The position numbers and the translations under genes are program-made. From Bradyrhizobium barranii subsp. barranii (GTDB lineage Bacteria > Pseudomonadota > Alphaproteobacteria > Rhizobiales > Xanthobacteraceae), in NCBI RefSeq assembly GCF_017565645.3, contig NZ_CP086136.1, forward strand, positions 1,240,001-1,304,000: 64,000 nt of DNA, read 5' to 3'. Numbering within the stretch: the stretch's first letter is position 1; every line of letters begins with the position of its first letter. The notes beneath the pieces were generated by a model. That model worked only from the letters and a program-made list of their open reading frames with translations. It was not told the DNA's origin and made no database searches. Shown here one piece after another: positions 24,252 through 33,881 of the stretch.

Positions 24252-25829
24252 TTAACCGCCGGCGCTCAATTCTGCGCGATCGAGCTCTTCCTCGATCCGG
24301 TGAAACGCGTCGTCGCCGATCACCTCGGTATCGCGAAGGCCGAGGATCGATTTGCGCGCGGCCTCGATGGCGCGGCGGCGCAGCGGATCGGCGGGCAACT
24401 CGCCGTTGGCGATGCCGCCGTGCGGGTCGTCGTCGGCCTGCATCAGGATGGCGCGGTATTCGAGCCGCAGGATTTCCGCTTCCTCCGACGGATCGTCCTC
24501 GATCGCATCGAGCGCGGCGCGATAGGCGACTGCGCGGGCGCGCGCGACCTCGATACCGACGGGATCGTCGTCCTTGAGGCCGAAGGCGAGGATCAGCGGC
24601 CGCAGCGTCAGGCCCTGGATGACCAGCGAGCCCAGCACCACCGCAAAGGCGATGAAGACGATGAAGTCGCGGTAGGGGAAGTTTTCCGGCAGGGCGAAGG
24701 CGGTGGCGAGCGTGACGAGACCGCGCATGCCGCACCAGGAGATGATGAGGCCGCCCTTCGGCGAGGCGACCTGCTTGGGATCTTTCGGGTGATAGAGCCC
24801 GTGCGCGATCAGGACGCGCAGCGTCGCGCGGTAGAACGTGATCCAGGCAAGCCGCACCAGGACCACCGTGAGCAGGATCCAGGCTGCGGCCACGCAATAT
24901 TCCCAGCGCACCTCCGCGTCCAACCGCGTCCAGATCGGCCGCATCTGCATGCCGATCAGCATGAAGGCGAGCACGTTGAGCACGAACACCATCGTCTCCC
25001 AGACCGCATAGGACGGCACCCGCAACCGCGCCGGCATGCGCGCCCCCGCCGTGCGCGCGACGGTGATGGCGTAGACGACGATGGTGAGGATGCCGGAGAG
25101 GCCGAGATGCTCGGCTGCGATCCAGACCATGAAGGTGGTGGCGAACTGCACGATGATCGCGCTCGGCGCTTCCTTCACGCGTTCCAGGAACAGCGGGATG
25201 ATGCGCCCGGCCAAAAGACCGGCGAGGACGCTGCCGACCAGCCCGAGTGCAATCGTCGGCGCGACCTCGCTCCATTTCAGATGCTCCATGACGACGGCGC
25301 CGACCGCGATGCGATAGATCAGGAGCGCGCTGGCGTCGTTGAGCAGGCTCTCGCCTTCCAGGACCTTCACCATGCGATAGGGCAGCTTGACCTGGCTCAG
25401 GATTGCAACCGCTGCCGCGGCATCCGGCGGGGCCACGATGGCGCCGAGCGCAATGGCGGCGGCCCAGGGCATGTCAGGCATCAGCCGGTGCGCGACGAAG
25501 GCCACGCCGACCGTGGTCAGGCCGACCGCGGCGACCACCAGGGTCGAGACCGGAACCCAGTTGTTGCGGAGATCGCGCAGCGAGGTGTCGAAGGCGGCAT
25601 CCATCAGCACCGGTGCGACAAAAAGTGCCAAGGCCAGGTCGGGTTCGAGCGTCCAGGAGGGGCTGTTCGGCACGAACGCGATCAGCGCGCCGCCGATGGC
25701 GAGAAAGGTCGGGTAGGGGACCTTGATCCGCCGCGCCAGCGCCGATAATGCAACGGCGCCGAGCAGAAGCACGGTGATCCATTCGAATGTCGACACGTTG
25801 ATCCCCGAAACCGATTTTGGCTGTGCCAC
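24252..25829 (-). CDS. Na+/H+ antiporter, CPA1 (NhaP-type)
   Basis: 525 residues. About 12 membrane helices span residues 15-415; a ~110-residue acidic cytoplasmic tail follows. The ion-site motif GESLLNDASALLIYRIAVG (with the ND pair) and the upstream APPDAAAAVAIL are diagnostic of CPA1 exchangers, and MRGLVTLATAFALP is the conserved late helix. It exchanges Na+ (or K+) for protons across the inner membrane and supports pH or salt homeostasis. The tail is likely regulatory. Confidence 0.93.
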   Translation of the reverse strand: MAQPKSVSGINVSTFEWITVLLLGAVALSALARRIKVPYPTFLAIGGALIAFVPNSPSWTLEPDLALALFVAPVLMDAAFDTSLRDLRNNWVPVSTLVVAAVGLTTVGVAFVAHRLMPDMPWAAAIALGAIVAPPDAAAAVAILSQVKLPYRMVKVLEGESLLNDASALLIYRIAVGAVVMEHLKWSEVAPTIALGLVGSVLAGLLAGRIIPLFLERVKEAPSAIIVQFATTFMVWIAAEHLGLSGILTIVVYAITVARTAGARMPARLRVPSYAVWETMVFVLNVLAFMLIGMQMRPIWTRLDAEVRWEYCVAAAWILLTVVLVRLAWITFYRATLRVLIAHGLYHPKDPKQVASPKGGLIISWCGMRGLVTLATAFALPENFPYRDFIVFIAFAVVLGSLVIQGLTLRPLILAFGLKDDDPVGIEVARARAVAYRAALDAIEDDPSEEAEILRLEYRAILMQADDDPHGGIANGELPADPLRRRAIEAARKSILGLRDTEVIGDDAFHRIEEELDRAELSAGG

Positions 25830-25871
25830 AAGCTAGCACCAATCCGGCCGTATGATGGATAGTGCACCCTC

Positions 25872-25917
25872 AAGGCAAGGCTCAAGCCAAGATTCAAGCC
25901 AAGATCCAAGCCAAGAC
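25872..25917. repeat. 12-bp tandem repeat upstream of a TPR gene
   Basis: CAAGCCAAGATT is repeated about three and a half times with single changes (variants ending ATC and ACT). It lies between divergent promoters of the antiporter and TPR-DUF1311 genes and may vary in copy number. Confidence 0.75.
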
Positions 25918-25935
25918 TTTCCGACTGCAGCAAGC

Positions 25936-26703
25936 ATGCGTTCTCAAAATCTCATTCGATTGTCCGGTGCGGTGGCGCTCTGTGCGCTTTCGCTTGGGGC
26001 GGCCCATGCCGCGACCGGCGGCGAGCCCGCCGCCGTCGTGCAGGTCGATGTCGCGCCGTGCCTCGCTGCTGCTGCTGCCGCCGACGACATGGACAAGGCC
26101 GGCCCCGCCTGCGCGTCCGTCATCGACAACGAGAAGACGGCCAAGGTGGACCTGGTCAAGGCGCTGGTCGCGCGCGGCGCGCTTTATGCGCGGCATGATC
26201 AGGTCGACCGCGCGATCGCCGACGACAGCCGTGCTCTTCAGCTCGATCCGACCCTGGCCGACCTCTTCAACGCCCGCGGCGAGCTCTGGCTGAAGAAGGG
26301 CGACAAGCCGAAGGCGGTGCAGGATTTCGGCGCCGCGCTGAAGATCGATCCGAACCACGAGAGGGCCAAGGCCAATCACAAGGCGATGGCGCGCGAGCTC
26401 GAGCGGATCGGCGCGCAGATGGCTGTGGCTGGCAAGCCAAGCTTCAATTGCAAGAGTGCGACCCGGGCGGTCGAGAAGGCGATCTGCGCCAACCGCGAGC
26501 TCGCCGATCTCGATCGGGAGATTTTTGCATCGAATGCCCGCGTGATCCGGGAGGCGCGCAATCCTGCGGAAGCCAAGGCGCTTCAGCGCGAGCAGGACGA
26601 GTTCATTGCCCGCCGCAATGCCGGATTTGGCCGGCCGGGCTACGATCTGAAGAAGACGATGCAGGAGCGGCTGCAGCGGATCAACGGGGTGGACGGGTAT
26701 TGA
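25936..26703 (+). CDS. exported TPR protein with C-terminal DUF1311 (LprI-like) domain
   Basis: 255 residues from the ATG at 25936, which places a signal peptide at the start (LIRLSGAVALCALSLGAAHA). Residues ~75-160 hold two TPR units (ALYARHDQVDRAIADDSRAL, LKKGDKPKAVQDFGAALKI). The C-terminal ~85 residues (FNCKSATRAVEKAICAN to GFGRPGYDLKK) are a DUF1311 domain with a Cys pair, a family that includes the lysozyme inhibitor LprI. A longer ATG at 25852 would read through the tandem repeat and is less likely. It is paralogous to the next gene, 129 bp downstream. Confidence 0.78.
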   Translation: MRSQNLIRLSGAVALCALSLGAAHAATGGEPAAVVQVDVAPCLAAAAAADDMDKAGPACASVIDNEKTAKVDLVKALVARGALYARHDQVDRAIADDSRALQLDPTLADLFNARGELWLKKGDKPKAVQDFGAALKIDPNHERAKANHKAMARELERIGAQMAVAGKPSFNCKSATRAVEKAICANRELADLDREIFASNARVIREARNPAEAKALQREQDEFIARRNAGFGRPGYDLKKTMQERLQRINGVDGY

Positions 26704-26831
26704 GGGCTTCGTTCGCCTCTCCCCGCAAGCGGGGAGAGGGAGCGATACGCCCGTGCGTCCCTAACAGGCCCGAATTCCATTCCTCGCCCGCCGCGACAAT
26801 GGTGAAAACCTGATGTCACGGAGTCTTCCTG

Positions 26832-28217
26832 ATGTGCGGCACGCGTTCTTCCGCGCAAATGTTCCCGTTTGCCAAAATCCCGCTTCGCGCCTTCCTGCTC
26901 AGCGCCGCGATGAGCCTTGTCCTCGCCGCTCCGGCCTCTGCTGCCGTCGATTGCGTGATGGGCAGCAAGACTGCGCCGGCCGAACTGATCACGGCGTGCG
27001 GCGCCATCATCGACCAGACCACCAATTCGAGCTCCGACCGCGCCGCCGCGCTGCTGGTGCGCGCCGACGCCAATGCGCGAACCTCAGGCGGCCTCACGCA
27101 GGCGCTGCGGGATATCGACCGCGCCATCGCGCTGGACGGCAAGAACGCAAAGGCCTGGCGCCTGCGCGGCGACCTGCTGCGCGAGGCCGGCGGCGATCTC
27201 AACCGTGCCGCGGCTGATCTCAGCAAGGCCATCGAACTCGATCCGCAGGACGCGGAAGCCTACGAGCTGCGCGGCGTCGTCTACACCAATCAGCGCCGGC
27301 TCGACCGCGCGCTCGCCGATTACGATCAGGCGATCAAGCTGAAGCCGGATGATGCGCAGGCCTGGTCCGACCGCGGCGTGAACTATTATCTCGGCGGTGA
27401 CAACGAGAAGGCGATCCGTGATCTCAGCGAGGCGCTGCGGCTCGATCCGAACCGGCCGCGCGCCTACACCAATCGCAGCGCGGCCTACAAGAAGCTCGGC
27501 CAGCTCGACAAGGCGGTCGCCGATGACGGCGAGGCGATCAGGCTCGATCCGAAGGTCCCCGAATATTACGACAATCGTGGCCTGGTGCTGGCCGCGATGG
27601 GTGAGTACGACAAGGCGATCGCCGACTACGACCAGGCGCTGCGGCTGGCGCCGCGGCCGAACTTCTTCACCAACCGCGGCGATTCCTACCAGCTCAAAGG
27701 CGAGCTTGGCGCGGCGCTCAGCGACTACGAGGCTGCGCTCAAGATCGATCCGAATTTCGCGCAGACCTTCAACAACCGCGCGGTGCTCTACAAGAAGATG
27801 GGCGAGCGCAAGAAGGCGCTGGCCGATTACGAGACGGCGCTGAAGCTCGATCCCGGCAACGAGAACGCGGCCAACGGCCGCCGCAGCATGATCGCCGAGA
27901 TCGCGAAGTTCGGCGCCGAGCCGCTGCGTCCGCTCGCGGCGAATTCCGGCAACGGCCCGTCGTTCGATTGCGCCACGGCAAAGCGCGAGGTCGAGAAGGT
28001 GATCTGCGCCGATCCGCAACTCGGCGTGCTCGATCGCCAGATCGCCGAGACCTATGAGCGGGTGCTGAAGGCCACGAAAGGCCGTTCGGCCGGCGACCTC
28101 CGCAAGACCCAGCGCGATTTCCTCGCCACGCGGAATGCGAGCTTCGGCCGGCCCGGCTATGATCTGAGGAAGGTTATGCAGGATCGCCTGCAGCGGCTGA
28201 ATGCGATGGAGAGTTGA
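26832..28217 (+). CDS. exported multi-TPR protein with C-terminal DUF1311 domain
   Basis: 461 residues with GGAG 8 bases before the ATG at 26832. Signal peptide ending APASAAV. About nine TPR repeats run from residue ~70 to ~350 (for example ALADYDQAIKLKPDDAQAWS, KAIADYDQALRLAP), then a DUF1311 domain (FDCATAKREVEKVICAD to FGRPGYDLRKVM) closes the protein, the same end as its smaller neighbour. Both Cys of the domain are kept. The TPR scaffold probably binds periplasmic partners; whether the end domain inhibits lysozyme is unknown. Confidence 0.82.
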   Translation: MCGTRSSAQMFPFAKIPLRAFLLSAAMSLVLAAPASAAVDCVMGSKTAPAELITACGAIIDQTTNSSSDRAAALLVRADANARTSGGLTQALRDIDRAIALDGKNAKAWRLRGDLLREAGGDLNRAAADLSKAIELDPQDAEAYELRGVVYTNQRRLDRALADYDQAIKLKPDDAQAWSDRGVNYYLGGDNEKAIRDLSEALRLDPNRPRAYTNRSAAYKKLGQLDKAVADDGEAIRLDPKVPEYYDNRGLVLAAMGEYDKAIADYDQALRLAPRPNFFTNRGDSYQLKGELGAALSDYEAALKIDPNFAQTFNNRAVLYKKMGERKKALADYETALKLDPGNENAANGRRSMIAEIAKFGAEPLRPLAANSGNGPSFDCATAKREVEKVICADPQLGVLDRQIAETYERVLKATKGRSAGDLRKTQRDFLATRNASFGRPGYDLRKVMQDRLQRLNAMES

Positions 28218-28235
28218 GGCGCCTCGACGCGCACA

Positions 28236-28355
28236 CTGCGTTCCCTCCCCCCCTTGCGGGGGAGGGTTAGGGAGAGGGGTGGCCACAAACTCTAGACCGA
28301 GTTCGTGGCCACCCCTCTCTCCCGCTCTCCCCCGCAAGGGGGAGAGGGCTAACCT
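28236..28355. repeat. long palindromic intergenic repeat
   Basis: Nested inverted arms: CCCTCCCCCCCTTGCGGGGG and its mirrored CCCCCGCAAGGGGGAGAGGG, with an inner perfect pair AGAGGGGTGGCCAC and GTGGCCACCCCTCT around CTCTAGACCGAG. The rest of the 28218-28549 gap shows nothing else. Confidence 0.8.
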
Positions 28356-28549
28356 TTGTCGTGGCTCCAGCTTGCTGCGATGGCCTTTCTTCCCTCCCTC
28401 CCAAAGACCCATCCTTTTCAGCTTGAACCGCGGCCCGTTCCCGGGAAAATACCTCTCAAACAACGCCGGCACTTGATCCCTGTCATGGCGGGACGCTCGT
28501 CCTGTCGGTCAGGTCAAGGCCAGGCGAATAAAGGGATGGGAGCGCGGGA

Positions 28550-30460
<1,911 letters not shown>

Positions 30461-30477
30461 GGCGATCTCCGCTGTCG

Positions 30478-30640
30478 TCACCCGCGAAAGCGGGTGATCC
30501 AGTACGCCGCGGCCGGAGTTGTGTGACCACCCAATGACCGCCGCGGAGTACTGGATTCCGCGCCTGCCGCCTACGCTAAAGCTTCGGCGCCCCTGGACCT
30601 CAACCCCGGCGAAGCCTTGGCGTAGCCGGGTCGCGGGGAA
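30478..30640. repeat. palindromic intergenic repeat (degenerate)
   Basis: Begins TCACCCGCGAAAGCGGGTGA then ATCCAGTACGCCGCGG, related to the ends of the dispersed element at 14870 and 17432, and continues with a shuffled GC-rich tract including GAGTACTGGATTCC. No coding content. Confidence 0.6.
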
Positions 30641-30723
30641 TGACAGCGCGTGGGGAACGACGCCCAGGGACTTACAATCTCCTCATTCCGGGCTAAACAG
30701 GGCCGGCCAACAGGGGACCTCGT

Positions 30724-30993
30724 ATGCCACTCGCCACCGCGCAGCGCCTGCTTGTCGCCGTGCTGCTCGCCGTCGCTGTCTCCGCCTGCTCCGCGCGCTA
30801 CCAGACGCCGGTGGCGGTGGGCGGTGACGATGACGACGCGGTCTGTCAGAGTCGCGGCTATGCGCAGGGCTCACCCGAATACGTGGCCTGCCGCAAGGAC
30901 CGCGACGTCCAGCGCAACGCTGCCACCGCCCGGTCCGACCGCCGTCAGCGCGATCTCGGCGAGTACATGCTGAACCATCCCGAGCGGCCTTGA
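30724..30993 (+). CDS. small lipoprotein of unknown function
   Basis: 89 residues. The lipobox VAVSAC places the lipidated Cys at 22 after a hydrophobic signal (LLVAVLLAVAVS). The mature peptide is short and charged: an acidic patch (GGDDDDAV), two more Cys (VCQSRGY, VACRKDRD) spaced 17 apart, and a basic end with RQRDLGEYMLNHPERP. Predicted to sit in the inner leaflet of the outer membrane or outer face of the inner membrane. No known family. It is the last core-type gene before the AT-richer block. Confidence 0.72.
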   Translation: MPLATAQRLLVAVLLAVAVSACSARYQTPVAVGGDDDDAVCQSRGYAQGSPEYVACRKDRDVQRNAATARSDRRQRDLGEYMLNHPERP

Positions 30994-31848
30994 CCCTTAC
31001 GAGAGCCACGAAGACCGTTCCAGGTCGGCCGGCGGATGTTTTTGGAGCGACTCGCCCCTGGTGACGCGAGACCGGGAGAGCATGCCGTCCTATGCGAGAA
31101 GCTGTCACCCTCTGGCAACCGTCGGGTCTCTCGGATATCTCAAGTCTGACCGATGGAGTAAGCGGCTAGAGGGGCGCAGATGGTTAATTTGCTTCGAGAT
31201 GCAGAGATCGAAGGTTTGTTGCAAGCGACGCCATCGTTGATCGAGAATTTTGACGCTAGCCGGCTAGCGGCAGGAAAATCTCCGGTGAAAGGTGCGACGC
31301 TCGATCTTGCGGTTGGCGACATCTTCGTGCCGGGAGCAAAAGTCAACAGACTTGGGGGATTGGAACGTCCCCGATCTCATTTGTCACTGAAGTGCGGACA
31401 AACTGCAATCTTACGAAGTTCCGAAAAGATTCATATGCCCAAGGATGTTGCGGGAATTGGGTTTCCGCCCTCTACAAGCGCATCGCTCGCTGGCCTTTTA
31501 AGTACCAATCCCGGGCACATTGATCCCGACTACGTCGGCTATCTGCATCTTACCGTCGTCAACATGGGGAAGGAGAATTTCCCCATTGCTCGTGGTGATA
31601 GAATGATGCGGGTGATGTTCTTCCAACTCGACGGTGACGCGCAGCGGAAGCTCGGTGAACTGCCGCCGCCTCTTACTGAGGAACTCTTGGGACGACTTTC
31701 ACACGACTTTCTTGACATTGACGATCGAGCAAAGAAGGCTGAAGAAGTCAGGCTCCGCTCGTGGCAACTTTGGGCCAGCTTCTTCGGTGCAGCATTAACC
31801 GTCGCTCTAACATTTGGATATCAATTGTTCATAGGCCAGCGTGATCTA

Positions 31849-32965
31849 GTACCCGGAATCAGAGCTGAGTGATACGGCGGCCTTTGAAACGGCGTTGACG
31901 GACCTTTTTCTTGGTCCAGACGAAGGGCTCGGCTCTGTCGTTGTATGCGTTGACGTAGGCATCGATGTGTTCCTGAAGCTGCTTGAGGCTCGTGAAGGAG
32001 GTGCCGCTGAGCGACTGCCCCTGCAAGATGGAAAACCATACTTCGACCTGATTGAGCCATGACGCACTTGTCGGCGTGAAATGAAATTGCACGTTGGGGT
32101 GGGCCTTGAGCCAGTCCTCGTTCTTTTTATGGGTGTTGAGGTTGTCGAGGATGACGTGAAGCTTGCGGTTCGGAAAAGCCGCGGTGACGCTGTTCATGAA
32201 ATCGAGAAACTCGACGCGGCGCCGGCGTTTTGAATGGGGCGCGATGATCTTTCCGGTGGCGACTTCGAGCGCCGCAAACAATGTTGTGGTGCCATGCCGC
32301 TTGTAATCGTGGCTTTGGCCGGTCAAGGCGCGGCCATTGGGCAACTTCAGATAACCCTGCGCTCGCTCCAAAGCCTGGATCGAGGGCTTCTCGTCCACGC
32401 ACAGCACAATGGCCTTCGCCGGCGGCGCGACATAGAGGCCGACAACATCGGCGGCTTTGGCCGTAAAGTTCGGTCGTTGCTCTCGCACCAGGACTTGCGA
32501 GCCACCAGGTCAATCTTGTGGCTGCGCAGGAACCGCCAGACATATTGGACATCGACATCGCCCAGCGCCTCGGCCAGCAGGGGGCCGGTCCAGCGCGCAA
32601 ACCCTTGCGGTGGCGGCTTATCCAGCAGCTTCAGAATCCGCTTGTCGGTCGTCTTCGTATAGATCGGCTGCTTGCCAGGCCGCGGCTTGTCTTGCAGCCC
32701 TTCAAGGCCATGGTCGGCATAGCGATGCCGCCAAAGGCTGACAATCCGCGGCTGGACCCCAACTTCCTTGGCGATCGACCGGGTGCTGCGCCCATCCGCC
32801 GCCAACAGAACTATCCGCGCCCGCTTCAAATCGCGCTGCAACGTCACCGGTGAGCGACAGCACGCCTCAAGCACCTTGCGATCTTTCCTCGAAAGGTGGA
32901 CTTCTCTTGCTTCGGGTATCATCCCGACCTTGAATCACGACTCACGCTCCAAGAAAAGTGGGTAC
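31849..32965 (-). mobile_element. IS630-family insertion sequence inside the Dcd-like gene
   Basis: About 1117 bp. Both ends start GTACCC (reading inward) and a related GAG..GTGA stretch lies just inside each. It is flanked by TA dinucleotides (31847-31848 and 32966-32967), the target duplication made by IS630/Tc1-type elements. Removing the element plus one TA restores the interrupted reading frame exactly, so the insertion is simple and fairly recent. Confidence 0.9.
31859..32922 (-). pseudogene. IS630 transposase in two frames
   Basis: The upstream part (32922 to about 32472) carries the helix-turn-helix region (RSTRSIAKEVGVQPRIVSLW, ADHGLEGLQDKPRPG) and a Trp-rich linker. The downstream part, in another frame (to the stop at 31859), holds the DDE catalytic domain: Asp in VLCVDEKPSIQA, Asp in VILDNLNTHKK and Glu in NQVEVWFSILQG. 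The frames part in the GACCGAAC context near 32472, where one extra base gives a single protein. Some IS630 elements use programmed frameshifting, but no slippery heptamer is evident; a lost base fits better. Confidence 0.85.
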
Positions 32966-33128
32966 TAGTCTCGCAAGTGTCGAAAATGGAGGGGCGACTA
33001 AACACGCTTGGAGGATCATTGAATGTTAGCTCTTTCGATGACCAGATAAAGAAGCTAGGACTCTTGGAGGAGCGTCTGAAGATGCTCGAAGCAAAGAGTT
33101 CTGCGACAAAACGATCTGGACGACGGTG

Positions 33129-33881
33129 ATGCCAAAGTTATTTGTGTTAGCGAGGCCATCTTTCACGGATGAATTTGCGACATTTTTGGCCGAAGAGAAT
33201 GAGGTTTGGCGGTTTGCTGGAGGGAGCGCAGCAGAGCGACTTGTGGAGTTTGCTGGTCGTATCTGCTACATGTCGTTTGGCCGTCGGCAATCTCCCAAGC
33301 GCAATTCGGAATATATTGGCAATCTTATTCGTCAGGGTCACGAGAGTGTCTTAGAGCACGTTTCCTGGACTTTCTTGCTTTCGGACGTTACGCGTTCTTT
33401 CACTCATCAGTTGGTGCGCCATCGCGCAGGCTTTTCCTTTAGTCAGTTATCGCAGCAATACCACGATGAGAGTGACGCGAGGTCGATCGTTCCAGAAGGA
33501 TTAGATGACATCCCAGGAGCGACTGAGGTGTTTGAGCGCGCAGTCAATGCTTCGCGGGAGGCTTATAGACAGATTTTGGCAAAGCTGGCGTCCGAACCGG
33601 ATCAGTCCAAGGAATCTCTGCGAGCAATCCGGAGCGCTGCTCGAAGTGTGCTGCTCAATGCGACCGAAACAAAAATAGTAATAACGGCCAACGCTCGTGC
33701 GATCAGGCACTTCTTAGATGTCCGTGGCGCGATAGATGGCGATGTGGAAATGCGGCGGGTAGCGAAACTAATTTACGATGTACTTATCGAGGATGCCCCA
33801 GCACTCGTCGCCGACTTTGTTGAAGAGAAGCTGTCCGATGGTACTCCTCGAATAGTAAAGATCCGCCAGTTGACGAGTTAG
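33129..33881 (+). CDS. thyX: flavin-dependent thymidylate synthase ThyX
   Basis: 250 residues from the ATG at 33129, overlapping the TGA of the Dcd-like gene (TGATG), so translation is coupled. ThyX methylates dUMP to dTMP with methylene-tetrahydrofolate, FAD and NADPH. Family marks: HESVLEHVSW (71-80), then RHR at 97-99 within RHRAGFSFSQLSQQY. The usual spacing from RHR to the Ser of the motif is seven residues; here it is eight, a variant also consistent with the QLSQQY context. A C-terminal EMRRVAKLIYDVLIEDAP follows. The stop TAG at 33879-33881 touches the IS1380 end. The gene is AT-richer than the core and belongs to the accessory pair. Chromosomal ThyA is not visible in this window. Confidence 0.9.
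   Translation: MPKLFVLARPSFTDEFATFLAEENEVWRFAGGSAAERLVEFAGRICYMSFGRRQSPKRNSEYIGNLIRQGHESVLEHVSWTFLLSDVTRSFTHQLVRHRAGFSFSQLSQQYHDESDARSIVPEGLDDIPGATEVFERAVNASREAYRQILAKLASEPDQSKESLRAIRSAARSVLLNATETKIVITANARAIRHFLDVRGAIDGDVEMRRVAKLIYDVLIEDAPALVADFVEEKLSDGTPRIVKIRQLTS

Larger units (their letters stand above)
31180..33129 (+). pseudogene. dCTP deaminase/dUTPase-fold protein with membrane anchor, split by an IS630 element
   Basis: Before insertion the gene encoded 276 residues: codons 1-223 are at 31180-31848 and the rest at 32968-33129, joined in frame when the element and one TA are removed. Residues ~1-150 align with E. coli Dcd (LLRDAEIEGLL, GATLDLAVGDIF, MPKDVAGIGF, HIDPDYVGYLHLTVVN). The Dcd signature GRSSLAR is replaced by STSASLAG and the catalytic Glu (VLEFYN) by Thr125 (HLTVVN), so deamination is doubtful. 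A membrane span (about 198-217) and a C-terminal coiled coil follow (IKKLGLLEERLKMLEAK). The stop overlaps the thyX start. Sequence here is visibly AT-richer than its flanks. As it stands the gene is interrupted. Confidence 0.85.

Noticed and set aside
25872..25917. CRISPR-like tandem arrays at 25872 and 48891
   Set aside because: Repeat units are 12 and 15 bp with no spacers and no cas genes; they are simple tandem repeats.
31859..32922. Programmed frameshift in the IS630 transposase
   Set aside because: No slippery heptamer or stimulatory structure is evident, and one lost base at a C run explains the break, as at four other genes here.
31180..33129. Active dCTP-deaminase anti-phage defence gene
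   Set aside because: Catalytic Glu is replaced by Thr and the GRSSLAR signature is lost, and the gene is split by an IS. A defence role cannot be asserted from this sequence.
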